A DNA stretch of 64,000 bases, from contig NZ_CP039424.1 in NCBI RefSeq assembly GCF_005877055.1, positions 3,100,001-3,164,000 on the forward strand. Reading direction: 5' to 3'. A program made the translations under genes and the position numbers. Origin of the DNA: Citricoccus sp. SGAir0253. Lineage in GTDB: Bacteria > Actinomycetota > Actinomycetes > Actinomycetales > Micrococcaceae. Below are positions 32,824-40,959 of this stretch, one piece after another. Within the stretch, counting starts at the first letter, position 1; every line of letters begins with the position of its first letter. Under the pieces are notes generated by a model that worked only from the letters and a program-made list of their open reading frames with translations, did no database searches and was not told the DNA's origin.

Positions 32824-34145
32824 GCGCGGCCTCCCGCGGTGGTGGTGCGGGCGTCGCCGATGGCGTTCAGCCCCTCGGGCAGGGTGCCGTTGATGGCGTG
32901 GTCGCCCAGGGCACGGGCGCGGAAGGCGATGGGGTTGTGGGTGGCCACCGTCTGGGCGTTGCGCCAGTGCCGGTCCAGGCCCTTGGCGGTGGAGGTGGCG
33001 GAGGCGCCCACGGTGAGGAACAGGTCCTGGGCCGCGCCGAGGGCCAGTTCCGGCACGGTCACCTGTGCGTGCTCGACGGCGATCTCGGACGCGTGCAGCG
33101 CCGCCGGCAGGGTGCCCCGGAACCCCGGGCGGTCGGCGCCGGCGGCGGTCGCGGCGGCCAGGCCGGCGTCGAGGGCGCGGGCGGCGTGCAGCACCGTGGC
33201 CTCGGCCGCGAAGGCCTTCGCGGAGATCCGGCCGGTGGCCTCCTGGATCAGGGGGTCCTCGCGGAACGGCAGGCCCAGCCCGGTGTTGAACGTCCGGGTG
33301 CGGCCGGCGATGGTGGCCACCGCGTCGCGCCGGGCGGCCCGGGCGATCCCGGCCAGCACGGCCAGCAGGACGAGCTGGAAGAACGCGGCCTCGTGGACCG
33401 CCTCGGCGCTGCCCGCGGTGCGGTCCAGCACCGCGTCCTCGGGGACGGAGACGTCCTCGAAGACCGCGGTGCCGGTGCCGGTGAGCTTCTGCCCGAAGCC
33501 GTCCCAGTCGTCCTCCAACGTGACGCCCGGGGCGTCCGTGGCCACCACGGCGAAGCGGCGGCCGTCCTGGCCGTCCAGGGCGGCGGACACCCGCGTGTAG
33601 TCGGAGAAGACCGAGCCGGTGGCGTAGTACTTCCGGCCGGTGAGCACCCAGCCGGCCTCCGTGCGGCGCAGCACGGTGTTGAGGGTGCCCAGCGCGTTGC
33701 CGCCCTTCTCGGTGGAGGCGTTGCCCACGGTGGCCCCGGCCAGCACCCGGGGGTACCAGGCGTCCTGGACCCGGGCCGGCAGGAAGCGCAGCGACTCCAC
33801 GAAGCCGGCGTGCGAGCGGTACAGGTGCGCGATGTTGGAGTCGGCCTCGGCGAGGTCCACCAGCAGCCGGGTGAAGTCCTCCACGCTCACCCCCGGCCCG
33901 CCGTGCTCGCGCGGCACCCGCAGCGTCCCGAAGCCGGCCTCGTCCAGGCGGCGCACCTCGGCGAACGGCAGCCGGCGCTCCAGGTCCCGCTCCAGGGACC
34001 CGGCGGCGATCTCCGCCAGGAGCGGGGCGAAGTGCTCGCGCAGCCCGGCGTGGTCGGCGGGGAGCCCGGTGGCGAGGTTGCGGGGAGTGGCCTGGCTGGT
34101 GGTGGTCTGGCTGGTGGCGGCCCTCTCGGCCGTGCCCTGCGTCAT
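32820..34145 (-). CDS. DszC/SfnC-like flavin monooxygenase, first gene of the riboswitch f operon
   Basis: 441 residues. Acyl-CoA dehydrogenase fold with DszC-type features: LTGRKYYATGSVFSDYTRV, LEDDWDGFGQKLTGTGTAVFEDV and LTVGASATSTAKGLDRHWRNAQTV. It is a paralogue of 11973-13403 without that protein's low-complexity insertions. ATG 34145 follows GAGAGGA. Reduced flavin comes from a partner; the substrate is inferred to contain sulfur because of SAM control. Confidence 0.86.
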   Translation of the reverse strand: MTQGTAERAATSQTTTSQATPRNLATGLPADHAGLREHFAPLLAEIAAGSLERDLERRLPFAEVRRLDEAGFGTLRVPREHGGPGVSVEDFTRLLVDLAEADSNIAHLYRSHAGFVESLRFLPARVQDAWYPRVLAGATVGNASTEKGGNALGTLNTVLRRTEAGWVLTGRKYYATGSVFSDYTRVSAALDGQDGRRFAVVATDAPGVTLEDDWDGFGQKLTGTGTAVFEDVSVPEDAVLDRTAGSAEAVHEAAFFQLVLLAVLAGIARAARRDAVATIAGRTRTFNTGLGLPFREDPLIQEATGRISAKAFAAEATVLHAARALDAGLAAATAAGADRPGFRGTLPAALHASEIAVEHAQVTVPELALGAAQDLFLTVGASATSTAKGLDRHWRNAQTVATHNPIAFRARALGDHAINGTLPEGLNAIGDARTTTAGGRA

Positions 34146-34251
34146 TCGGCGGTCCTCTCGGTCGCACCGAGGATTACCGGCAACCCATGCCTCGGAACGG
34201 CCGGCACGCCGGCACGCGCCGACGCACAGACCGACGGCGGTTCCGGGATCT

Positions 34252-34346
34252 CCATCGGTCCTGGCCTTAGCACCCGTCGTGGGGAACGAGGTCCCCCCGG
34301 GTTGCTGCGGCGTCGTCGAGCCAGGTCTCTCAGCCGCTCTGGATGG
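34252..34346 (-). promoter_or_regulatory. SAM-I (S-box) riboswitch, copy f
   Basis: Minus strand: CCATCCAGAGCGGCTGAGAG, CGCCGCAGCAACC, a P3 with GGGGACC/GTCCCC-type arms, GGTGCTAAGGCCAGG and closing CGATGG. TACGGT ends 10 bases before P1 (possible -10). Unlike the other five, the closing strand is about 100 bases from the start codon at 34145, and the spacer can form GC-rich hairpins, so control here may be by termination. Confidence 0.85.
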
Positions 34347-34437
34347 TTACCCGACCACCGTAACAGCACGTGGCGGCCCCCGGGGTGGCGCGCGTCACGC
34401 CGGGACACACGCGCGGGACCCGCGCCCCGGGCCGGGC

Positions 34438-35262
34438 TCAGCCGGCGGTGGCGTCCCCGGTCCGCGTCATCGGGCCGGCGGCGAGGGTCACGCCGCTGTG
34501 CGCGGGGTTGCCGTCGAAGTCCTCCTGCGACACGTCCACCACGGGGAACCGCGCCAGGTCCACCCCGGAGGGCACCGGCAGCGTGGTGGTCGTGGCGGTC
34601 ACCGTGCCCAGCGAGATCAGCCGGCTGGCCTCCTCGTCCCGCAGCCACACCTCGTAGTAGCCGCTCTCGGGCAGCTTGGAGACGTCCACGGTCAGGCGCA
34701 GCCCGCCGTCCGGCTCGGAGACCATCTCGGCCCGGCCGGCCACGTCCGCCGCCGTCACCGGGTCCAGGACGGCCTCCCCGACGGCGACCGGCCCCTGCGG
34801 CGTGCCGTTCCCGCCGTCGTCGCCGGTGAGTGCCGCGGTCACGAGCGCGGCGCCCGCGGCGCCCACGACGAGCCCGGCGGCCGCGGCGGCGGCGATCACC
34901 GGCCAGCGACGGCGGTTCGCCCGCGGCAGGAAGGACACGGAGCCGCCCTCCTCGGGTCCCGCCGCGCCCGCCCCGCCGGGTCGGGGCGCCGGCCGGTCGT
35001 CTCCCGGTAGCGGCCGCAGGGGCGAGGGGTCCGGGAACGCGGTGCCGAGGTCCCGCTCGATGGCCTCCCAGAGGCCGGCTGGCGGCTCGTGGAGCTCCAC
35101 GGGGGCGGCCAGGGCCGCGACCGCGCGCTCCGTGCGCGCGAGGTCCTCGCGGCAGGGCGGGCACGCGAGCAGGTGGGCGGCCACCGCCGCGCCGGGGGCC
35201 GCGCCGGTGGCGATCGAGGCGAGGTCGTCCTCGGTCAGGTGCCGTTCCGTCGTCTCAGCCAT
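34438..35262 (-). CDS. Anti-sigma factor with zinc-finger-like motif
   Basis: 274 residues. The N-terminal AAHLLACPPCREDLARTE carries the His-x3-Cys-x2-Cys zinc anti-sigma (ZAS) motif near 30-37. A single membrane helix (about 118-145, VIAAAAAAGLVVGAAGAALV) follows a basic RANRRRW, and the outer domain has YYEVWLRDEEASRLISLG, as in RskA-type outer domains. It overlaps the ECF sigma gene by 8 bases, so it is that factor's membrane regulator. Confidence 0.87.
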   Translation of the reverse strand: MAETTERHLTEDDLASIATGAAPGAAVAAHLLACPPCREDLARTERAVAALAAPVELHEPPAGLWEAIERDLGTAFPDPSPLRPLPGDDRPAPRPGGAGAAGPEEGGSVSFLPRANRRRWPVIAAAAAAGLVVGAAGAALVTAALTGDDGGNGTPQGPVAVGEAVLDPVTAADVAGRAEMVSEPDGGLRLTVDVSKLPESGYYEVWLRDEEASRLISLGTVTATTTTLPVPSGVDLARFPVVDVSQEDFDGNPAHSGVTLAAGPMTRTGDATAG

Positions 35263-35785
35263 CGTTCACCTCCAGTGCTACTCGAAGCCGGGCCAGTCCC
35301 CGGTGGACATGCGACTTGACCGTCCCCAGCGGCATGCCGAGCCGCTCGGCGATCTGGGCCTGCGGGAGGTCCTGCACGAAGGCCATCCTCAGGATCTCAT
35401 CCTGGGGCGGGCCGAGCCGGTCCAGGGCCTCGTGGACGAGCACCCGGTCCACCACCTGCTCGGAGAGCTGGCGGTCCTCCCGTGGCTGTTCGCCGGCCGT
35501 GGCGTCCACGGCCCGGCGCTGGCGCTCGCGCGCGGCGAAGACGTCCGCCACCACGCGCCGGGTGATCCCGGTCAGCCAGCCGCCGAGGGGCCGGGACGGG
35601 TCGTAGCTCTCGCGGGAGCGCCAGGCGCGGGTGAACACCTGCTGGGCGGCGTCCTCGGCGTCCTGGCGCTGGCCCAGCGCGGCCATGCACAGCGAGAACA
35701 CCAGCCGCCCGTGCAGGGAGTAGGCCTCCCTCATGGCGTCCGGTGCTCCGGCCGCGAAGCGGCGTGGCAGGTCGTCGCTGTCCAG
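35255..35785 (-). CDS. ECF RNA polymerase sigma factor
   Basis: About 176 residues. Region 2 (DAEDAAQQVFTRAWRSRESYDP) and region 4 (LGPPQDEILRMAFVQDLPQAQIAERL, TVKSHVHRGL) are clear. The first standard start, ATG 35734, would cut off the conserved first helix; the upstream frame reads DLPRRFAAGAPDA, typical of ECF N-termini. A CTG at 35785 with GAGGAGA six bases away is therefore proposed. Paired with the ZAS anti-sigma at 34438-35262. Confidence 0.82.
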   Translation of the reverse strand: MDSDDLPRRFAAGAPDAMREAYSLHGRLVFSLCMAALGQRQDAEDAAQQVFTRAWRSRESYDPSRPLGGWLTGITRRVVADVFAARERQRRAVDATAGEQPREDRQLSEQVVDRVLVHEALDRLGPPQDEILRMAFVQDLPQAQIAERLGMPLGTVKSHVHRGLARLRVALEVNDG

Positions 35786-35879
35786 CGTGTCTCCTCGGTC
35801 GGTCCCGGCCGGGCCGGGGCCGGCCCTTCAGCCGGGGTGGCACCAGGCCGGCGGCATCGTCTGGAGCCGAGGATACGGC

Positions 35880-36722
35880 TCAGGGGACCGGTTCGGCCAC
35901 CACGATGATGTTGTCCGCATAGCTCTCCCGTTCCGGGCGCCACTGGCCGCCACAGGTCACGAGCACCAGCCGGGCCGGGCCGGTCCGGTCGAAGTAGGGC
36001 GTGAAGTCCAGGCCGTCCTTGCCGAGCTGCTCCACGGTGGTGACGCGGTAGCGGTGCTCCGTGCCGTCCTGGTCCCACAGCCGCACGAGGTCCCCCGCCG
36101 CGGCGTCCCGCAGGGCGTACAGCGGCCCGCGGGGCGTCTCGACCGAGCCGGCGTGGGCGGCGAGGACCGTGTGGCCCTCCCCGTCCGCCGGCGCCGGCCC
36201 GAACCGGTACCAGCCCGCCGTGGCCGCGTCCTCGGGGATCTCCATCTGGCCGTCGCCGGCCACGCCGGTGGGCATCACGGGCACGTCCGCCCCGATCGCC
36301 TCGTACCGCAGGCGGACCGGTGCCGGGACCGGCTCGGCGGGCCGCAGCGCGGCGGAGGCCACCGGCACGTCCGCGGCGCGGGCGGCCGGGACGGCGGAGG
36401 CACGGTCATCCGCCGGGGCGGGAGTCGCCGGCCGGTCCGCCGCGGCCGCCGGACCGACGCCGGCCCCGGCGCGTGGGGTGCCGGGGCCGGCACCGGGCCG
36501 GTCCCCCGGCGCCGGGGAGGCCCCGTCGGGGCGGGCCGGCGCCGGGTAGGCAGAGGTGGAGGGTGCGGCCGCAGCCGGGCTGGAGGAGGGGAACCACGCT
36601 CCACCGGCAGGTGCGCAACCGGTGCCCGTCAGGGCGACTGCGGCCGCCAGGGCGGCGAGGACTCCCCCCGCCGCCCTGGACCCCCGGGGCGAGGGAAGGC
36701 CCCGGCGGGTCGTCTCAGGCAC
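35880..36722 (-). CDS. Class F sortase
   Basis: 280 residues. An N-terminal hydrophobic segment ending near GTGCAPAGG anchors it, followed by about 100 residues of Pro/Ala-rich linker. The sortase fold has catalytic His in VLAAHAGS, Cys in LVLVTCGG and Arg in RPERESYADN. Class F sortases attach proteins to the actinobacterial cell wall. GTG 36722 overlaps the DUF4397 gene by 8 bases, so they are translated together and the DUF4397 protein is a likely partner. Confidence 0.87.
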   Translation of the reverse strand: MPETTRRGLPSPRGSRAAGGVLAALAAAVALTGTGCAPAGGAWFPSSSPAAAAPSTSAYPAPARPDGASPAPGDRPGAGPGTPRAGAGVGPAAAADRPATPAPADDRASAVPAARAADVPVASAALRPAEPVPAPVRLRYEAIGADVPVMPTGVAGDGQMEIPEDAATAGWYRFGPAPADGEGHTVLAAHAGSVETPRGPLYALRDAAAGDLVRLWDQDGTEHRYRVTTVEQLGKDGLDFTPYFDRTGPARLVLVTCGGQWRPERESYADNIIVVAEPVP

Positions 36723-37539
36723 GGACGGACCGGCGGCGCACCGCCGCCGCCATCCCGGCCGCGGCGAGGAGCAGGGCACCGCCGCCCACGGCCCACCACA
36801 GGCCCTGGTCCTCGGCGGGAACCTGCGTGTTGCCCGTGGGCACGCCGCCGGGCGCGGAGTGCATCCCCTCGACGGTCTGGGTCGCCAGGGCCAGCGAGCC
36901 GTCCTCGGCGGAGCCCCACGCGTAGACGATCGTCGCGGCGCCCTCCGTGACCTGCACGTCGGCCGGGCCGAGCACCGGGTCGCTCTCCCCGGCCAGGGAC
37001 ACCGCGGCCTCGATGGTGCCGGCCGGCAGGTCCAGGGACTTCTCGTCCGGGTTCTCCAGGCCGGGGACGGCCACCTCGCCGTCGGCCCAGATGTCCACGG
37101 CCGGGGCCGCGGCCACGTGGCGCACCACGAGGCGACCGGTGCCGGCCTCGAGGGAGGAGGTGTCGTTGACGAACGCCGTCGCGGTCGGCTGGCCCTCGGC
37201 GTCGAGGTGGGCCGCGGCGGTGTAGTCCATGCCGCCCTCCAGGGTGACGTCCACGGGGCCGATGACGGGCTCGGAGTCGTCCTCGGCATCGGCCGCCGTG
37301 ATGGCGATCTCGTAGTCGCCCGCCGGCAGCTCGAGGGGACCGGCCAGGTCGCCGGGCTCGAAGTCGTCCAGGGTCCGCTCGCCGTTGACGTAGACGTCCA
37401 CGGTGGTGTCCGGGACGCCGTGCAGGACCGAGAGCATCGCGGCGTCGCCGCCGTGCTCGTCCGCGGCGGCGGGCAGCGCGGTACCGAGAAGGGCCAGGCC
37501 ACACGTCGCGGTGACCGCCAGGGGGAGTGCCTTGCGCAT
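36715..37539 (-). CDS. DUF4397 domain surface protein
   Basis: 274 residues. Signal peptide (LAVTATCGLALLGTALPAAADE), then DUF4397 (AMLSVLHGVPDTTVDVYVNGE, repeated VVRHVAAAPAVDIWADGE), and a C-terminal helix WWAVGGGALLLAAAGMAAAV with tail RRRSVRA, like a sortase sorting tail but without a clear LPxTG. ATG 37539. Gene order with a class F sortase is commonly seen for this domain. Confidence 0.85.
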   Translation of the reverse strand: MRKALPLAVTATCGLALLGTALPAAADEHGGDAAMLSVLHGVPDTTVDVYVNGERTLDDFEPGDLAGPLELPAGDYEIAITAADAEDDSEPVIGPVDVTLEGGMDYTAAAHLDAEGQPTATAFVNDTSSLEAGTGRLVVRHVAAAPAVDIWADGEVAVPGLENPDEKSLDLPAGTIEAAVSLAGESDPVLGPADVQVTEGAATIVYAWGSAEDGSLALATQTVEGMHSAPGGVPTGNTQVPAEDQGLWWAVGGGALLLAAAGMAAAVRRRSVRA

Positions 37540-37730
37540 GATGTCGTCCTTTCGAGGGGCCCGTGGCCGGGCCGTCCGGCGAAGCACTGGTGTGCTCACA
37601 TCCCCTACTACCGGGAGCGGCCGCGGAGGGTTGCAGGCACCGGGAGGTTTTTTTCCGGGTATCCCTCCGGCCGGTCCCCCGGGGGCCTGCGCGCCGTCTT
37701 CCGCCCGGCGGACGCCGGGGAATACCCCGG

Positions 37731-37736
37731 TAGGAT
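37731..37736 (+). promoter_or_regulatory. Candidate -10 box of the DHA2 exporter gene
   Basis: TAGGAT in the divergent gap 37540-37791, 55 bases before the GTG start. The gap also holds an uncommon run of seven T (in GGAGGTTTTTTTCCGGG), and TAGTAGGGGAT on the minus strand that may serve the DUF4397 gene. No gene is seen in the gap. Confidence 0.35.
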
Positions 37737-37791
37737 CCCCCGTTGGACCACCGGAGCCCACCGGCTCCGCCCATCCGATGAGAGGACGCCC

Positions 37792-39288
37792 GTGCCGACT
37801 GCCCCCGCCGAGGACCCCCAGGGGGACACCACCGAGTCGCCGCGGGCCGGGACCGCGGTCCCCGCCGGCGCCTCCCGCGTCATCGCGCTGCTCGTGGCCG
37901 CCGCCTTCGTGGTGATCCTCAACGAGACCGTCATGAGCGTGGCCCTGCCGCGGCTGATGCACGAGTTCACCATCGGCGCGGCCACCGCGCAGTGGATGAC
38001 CACGGCGTTCATGCTCACCATGGCCGTGGTCATCCCGGTCACGGGCTACCTGCTCACCCGCCTGCCGTTGCGCACCGTGTTCACCGTGGCGATGGTCAGC
38101 TTCCTGCTCGGCACGCTGCTGGCCGCCGTGGCCCCCACGTTCCTCGTGCTGGTCGCCGGTCGCGTGGTGCAGGCCGTCGGCACCGCCATCATGATGCCGC
38201 TGCTGTTCACCACGGTGCTCACCGTGGTCCCGGCGCACCGCCGCGGCCGCACGATGGGCGTCATCTCGATCGTCATCGCGGTGGCCCCGGCCACCGGCCC
38301 CACGATCGGCGGGATCATCCTGGACGCCCTCGACTGGCGGTGGATGTTCTGGCTCATGCTGCCGATCGCCGCCCTGTCCCTGGCCCTCGGGGTGGCGATG
38401 ATCCGCAACGTCACCGAGACCCAGCGGGTGCCGCTGGACGTGCTGTCCGTCGTGCTCTCCGCCCTCGGCTTCGCCGGCCTCGTGTTCGGGCTGAGCAGCA
38501 TCGGCGCCGCCGCCGAGGGCGACGCCCTGCTGCCGCCGTGGATCGCCCTGGCCGTGGGCGTGGCCGCCCTCGCCGCCTTCACGTGGCGCCAGGCGGGCCT
38601 GCGCGACCACGCCCTGCTGGACGTGCGCGCGTTCCGCGTGCCCGCCTTCTCGGTGGCCCTGGGCATGATGGTCATCGGCATGATGGCCCTGTTCGGCACC
38701 CTGATCGTGCTGCCGATCTACCTGCAGGAGGTCGTCGGCGCCTCGACGCGGGACACCGGCCTGGCCCTGCTGCCGGGCGGGCTCGTGATGGGGGTGATGG
38801 GCCTGGTGGTGGGCCGCCTGTTCGACCGCCTCGGCGCGCGCCCGCTCGTGGTCCCGGGCACCGTGGTCGTCGCGGCCGCCCTGTGGGGGATGACCACCCT
38901 CACCGCCGCCTCGCCGGTGGCCCTGCTCATCGTGTGGCACGTGCTGCTCAACGCCGGACTGTCCCTCATGTTCAGCCCGCTGATGACCGCCGCCCTGGGG
39001 GCCCTGCCGCGCCGCCTCTACTCGCACGGCAGCGCGATCATGTCCACGCTGCAGCAGGTGGCCGGCGCCGCCGGCACCGCCCTGTTCATCACCGTCATGA
39101 CGATGGCGACGATCGCCGGGGCGTCCGCCCACACCGACCCGGTGGTCGCCCTGATGGACGGCATCCACGGCGCCCTGGTCTGGGGCGCGGTCATCTCGCT
39201 GCTGGCCGTGGCGGGATCGTTCCTGGTCCGCTCCGCGCCCGCCGCCGAGGAGAGCCCGGCGCCGGTGCCCCAGCCCGTGGACGCCTGA
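37792..39288 (+). CDS. MFS drug exporter, DHA2 (EmrB/QacA) family
   Basis: 498 residues, 14 membrane helices. Family features: VILNETVMSVALPRLMHEF near 40, AQWMTTAFMLTMAVVIPVTGYLL, AGRVVQAVGTAIMMPLL and ATGPTIGGIILDALDWRWMFW. Proton-driven efflux of hydrophobic compounds. GTG 37792 follows GAGAGGA. Monocistronic, with a shared terminator after it. Confidence 0.9.
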   Translation: MPTAPAEDPQGDTTESPRAGTAVPAGASRVIALLVAAAFVVILNETVMSVALPRLMHEFTIGAATAQWMTTAFMLTMAVVIPVTGYLLTRLPLRTVFTVAMVSFLLGTLLAAVAPTFLVLVAGRVVQAVGTAIMMPLLFTTVLTVVPAHRRGRTMGVISIVIAVAPATGPTIGGIILDALDWRWMFWLMLPIAALSLALGVAMIRNVTETQRVPLDVLSVVLSALGFAGLVFGLSSIGAAAEGDALLPPWIALAVGVAALAAFTWRQAGLRDHALLDVRAFRVPAFSVALGMMVIGMMALFGTLIVLPIYLQEVVGASTRDTGLALLPGGLVMGVMGLVVGRLFDRLGARPLVVPGTVVVAAALWGMTTLTAASPVALLIVWHVLLNAGLSLMFSPLMTAALGALPRRLYSHGSAIMSTLQQVAGAAGTALFITVMTMATIAGASAHTDPVVALMDGIHGALVWGAVISLLAVAGSFLVRSAPAAEESPAPVPQPVDA

Positions 39289-39308
39289 GGTCCTCCCGGA
39301 CCCCCGGG

Positions 39309-39348
39309 GCCGGGAGCGCCTCCGGCCTCGCCGGCCGGCGCCCCCGGC
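39309..39348. terminator. Bidirectional terminator between the exporter gene and rlmN
   Basis: GCCGGGAGCGCC (39309-39320) pairs with 39337-39348 with one mismatch; TCCGGCC/GGCC inside can extend it. It lies between converging genes. Confidence 0.6.
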
Positions 39349-40920
39349 TCAGCCGCGCAGGTCGATGGTGTCCGCGGGACCGGTCCGGCCGCCGTCGGGC
39401 GCGGTGACGGACGCGTCCTGCTCCTCGTCCCCCTCGGCGGCGAGCTGCCCGCACGCCCCGTCGATCTCCTTGCCGCGGGTGTCCCGGAGGGTGGTGGGGA
39501 TCCCGGCCGCGTTCAGCCGGTCCACGAACTCCCGGGTGACGTCCGGCTCGGAGGAGGTCCAGATCGACCCGGGCGTCGGGTTGAGCGGGATCGGGTTCAC
39601 GTGCACCCAGCCCCGGCCGCGGGCGTTGAGCTTCTCGGCCAGCAGGTCGGCCCGCCAGGCGTGGTCGTTCATGTCCTTGATCAGCGCGTACTCGATGGAC
39701 ACGCGCCGTCCCGTCTTGGCGAAGTAGCCGTACGCGGCGTCGATCGCCTCGTCCGCCTTCCACCGGGAGTTGACGGGGATCAGCTCGTCGCGCAGCTCGT
39801 CGTCCGGGGCGTGCAGGGACAGCGCGAAGGTGACCGGGATGCCCTCGTCCGCGAGCCGGTTGATGGCCGGGACCAGGCCCACCGTGGACACGGTGATGTG
39901 GCGCGCGGACATGCCCAGCCCCTCGGGGGCCGGGTCCACCATGCGCCGCACGGCGGCGATCACGCGCTTGTAGTTGGCCAGCGGCTCGCCCATGCCCATG
40001 AACACGATGTTCGTCACGCGGTCGGCGTCGTGGCCGCCGTCCCGGCGCCGGCCGCCCAGCGCGCCCTCGGCGATGACCTGGTTGGCGCGGACCACCTGCT
40101 CCACGATCTCCGCGGTGGACATGTTGCGGGTCAGCCCGTTCTGGCCGGTGGCGCAGAACGGGCAGTTCATGCCGCAGCCGGCCTGGCTGGACACGCACAG
40201 GGTCACCCGCCCGGGATAGCGCATCAGCACCGACTCCACGAGGGCGCCGTCGAACAGCCGCCACAGGAACTTGATGGTGTCCCCGTTGTCCGTGGTCAGC
40301 CGGCGGACCTCGGTGAGCAGCGGCGGGAACATCTCGGCCACGAGCGTCCCCCGCTGGGCGGCCGGCAGGTCCGTCATCCGCTCCGGGTCCGAGGTGTGGT
40401 GCACGAAGTAGTGGGTGGACAGCTGCTTGGCGCGGAACGCGGGCAGGCCCAGTTCCTTCACCCGCTCCTGGCGCTCGGCCAGCGTGAGGTCGGCCAGGTG
40501 CGTCCTCGGCTGGGCCACGCGGGGCTGCTTGAACTGCAGCAGCGGCCGGCCGTCCTCGGTGGTCTGCTGCGTCCAGCCCTCCGCCCTGGGCCGGACCTGG
40601 GGGCGGTCGTCCCCGGCGCCGGCCGCGGACGGGTTGGACAGCATCCGCCCGTCCAGGGGACCGCCGACGCCCTGGCGGTGCAGGCGCTCGCGGTCCTCGG
40701 CCAGGTGGCGGGCCTCGGCCTCGTCGATCAGTCCGCGCCGCGGCCGGTTCAGCTTGGGCTTGCCGTCCCGGGCGTGCTCCAGGTGCGCGTCCGCTGGGTC
40801 GGGGGCGGGGCCACCGGGGCGAATGGGGGCGGCGGGGGCGCCGGCACGGCCGGGGCGCCCCGGCGCCGGGGCGGTGCGGGGCGTGGGGTCCGGGGTGCGG
40901 GAGCGGTTCTTCTCGGCCAT
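39349..40920 (-). CDS. rlmN: 23S rRNA (adenine-C2)-methyltransferase RlmN
   Basis: 523 residues, longer than the usual 350-400 because of a Pro/Arg-rich N-terminus of about 130 residues. Radical SAM enzyme that methylates A2503 of 23S rRNA and A37 of some tRNAs. The cluster motif CGMNCPFC is near 248, [14 protein letters not shown] follows, and [12 protein letters not shown] supplies the C-terminal catalytic Cys. ATG 40920 is preferred over ATG 40929 because GGGAGA lies 9 bases upstream of it. Confidence 0.95.
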   Translation of the reverse strand: MAEKNRSRTPDPTPRTAPAPGRPGRAGAPAAPIRPGGPAPDPADAHLEHARDGKPKLNRPRRGLIDEAEARHLAEDRERLHRQGVGGPLDGRMLSNPSAAGAGDDRPQVRPRAEGWTQQTTEDGRPLLQFKQPRVAQPRTHLADLTLAERQERVKELGLPAFRAKQLSTHYFVHHTSDPERMTDLPAAQRGTLVAEMFPPLLTEVRRLTTDNGDTIKFLWRLFDGALVESVLMRYPGRVTLCVSSQAGCGMNCPFCATGQNGLTRNMSTAEIVEQVVRANQVIAEGALGGRRRDGGHDADRVTNIVFMGMGEPLANYKRVIAAVRRMVDPAPEGLGMSARHITVSTVGLVPAINRLADEGIPVTFALSLHAPDDELRDELIPVNSRWKADEAIDAAYGYFAKTGRRVSIEYALIKDMNDHAWRADLLAEKLNARGRGWVHVNPIPLNPTPGSIWTSSEPDVTREFVDRLNAAGIPTTLRDTRGKEIDGACGQLAAEGDEEQDASVTAPDGGRTGPADTIDLRG

Positions 40921-40959
40921 CGGTCCCATTCTCCCACGGCTGTCCAGCCCCGGACCGGG

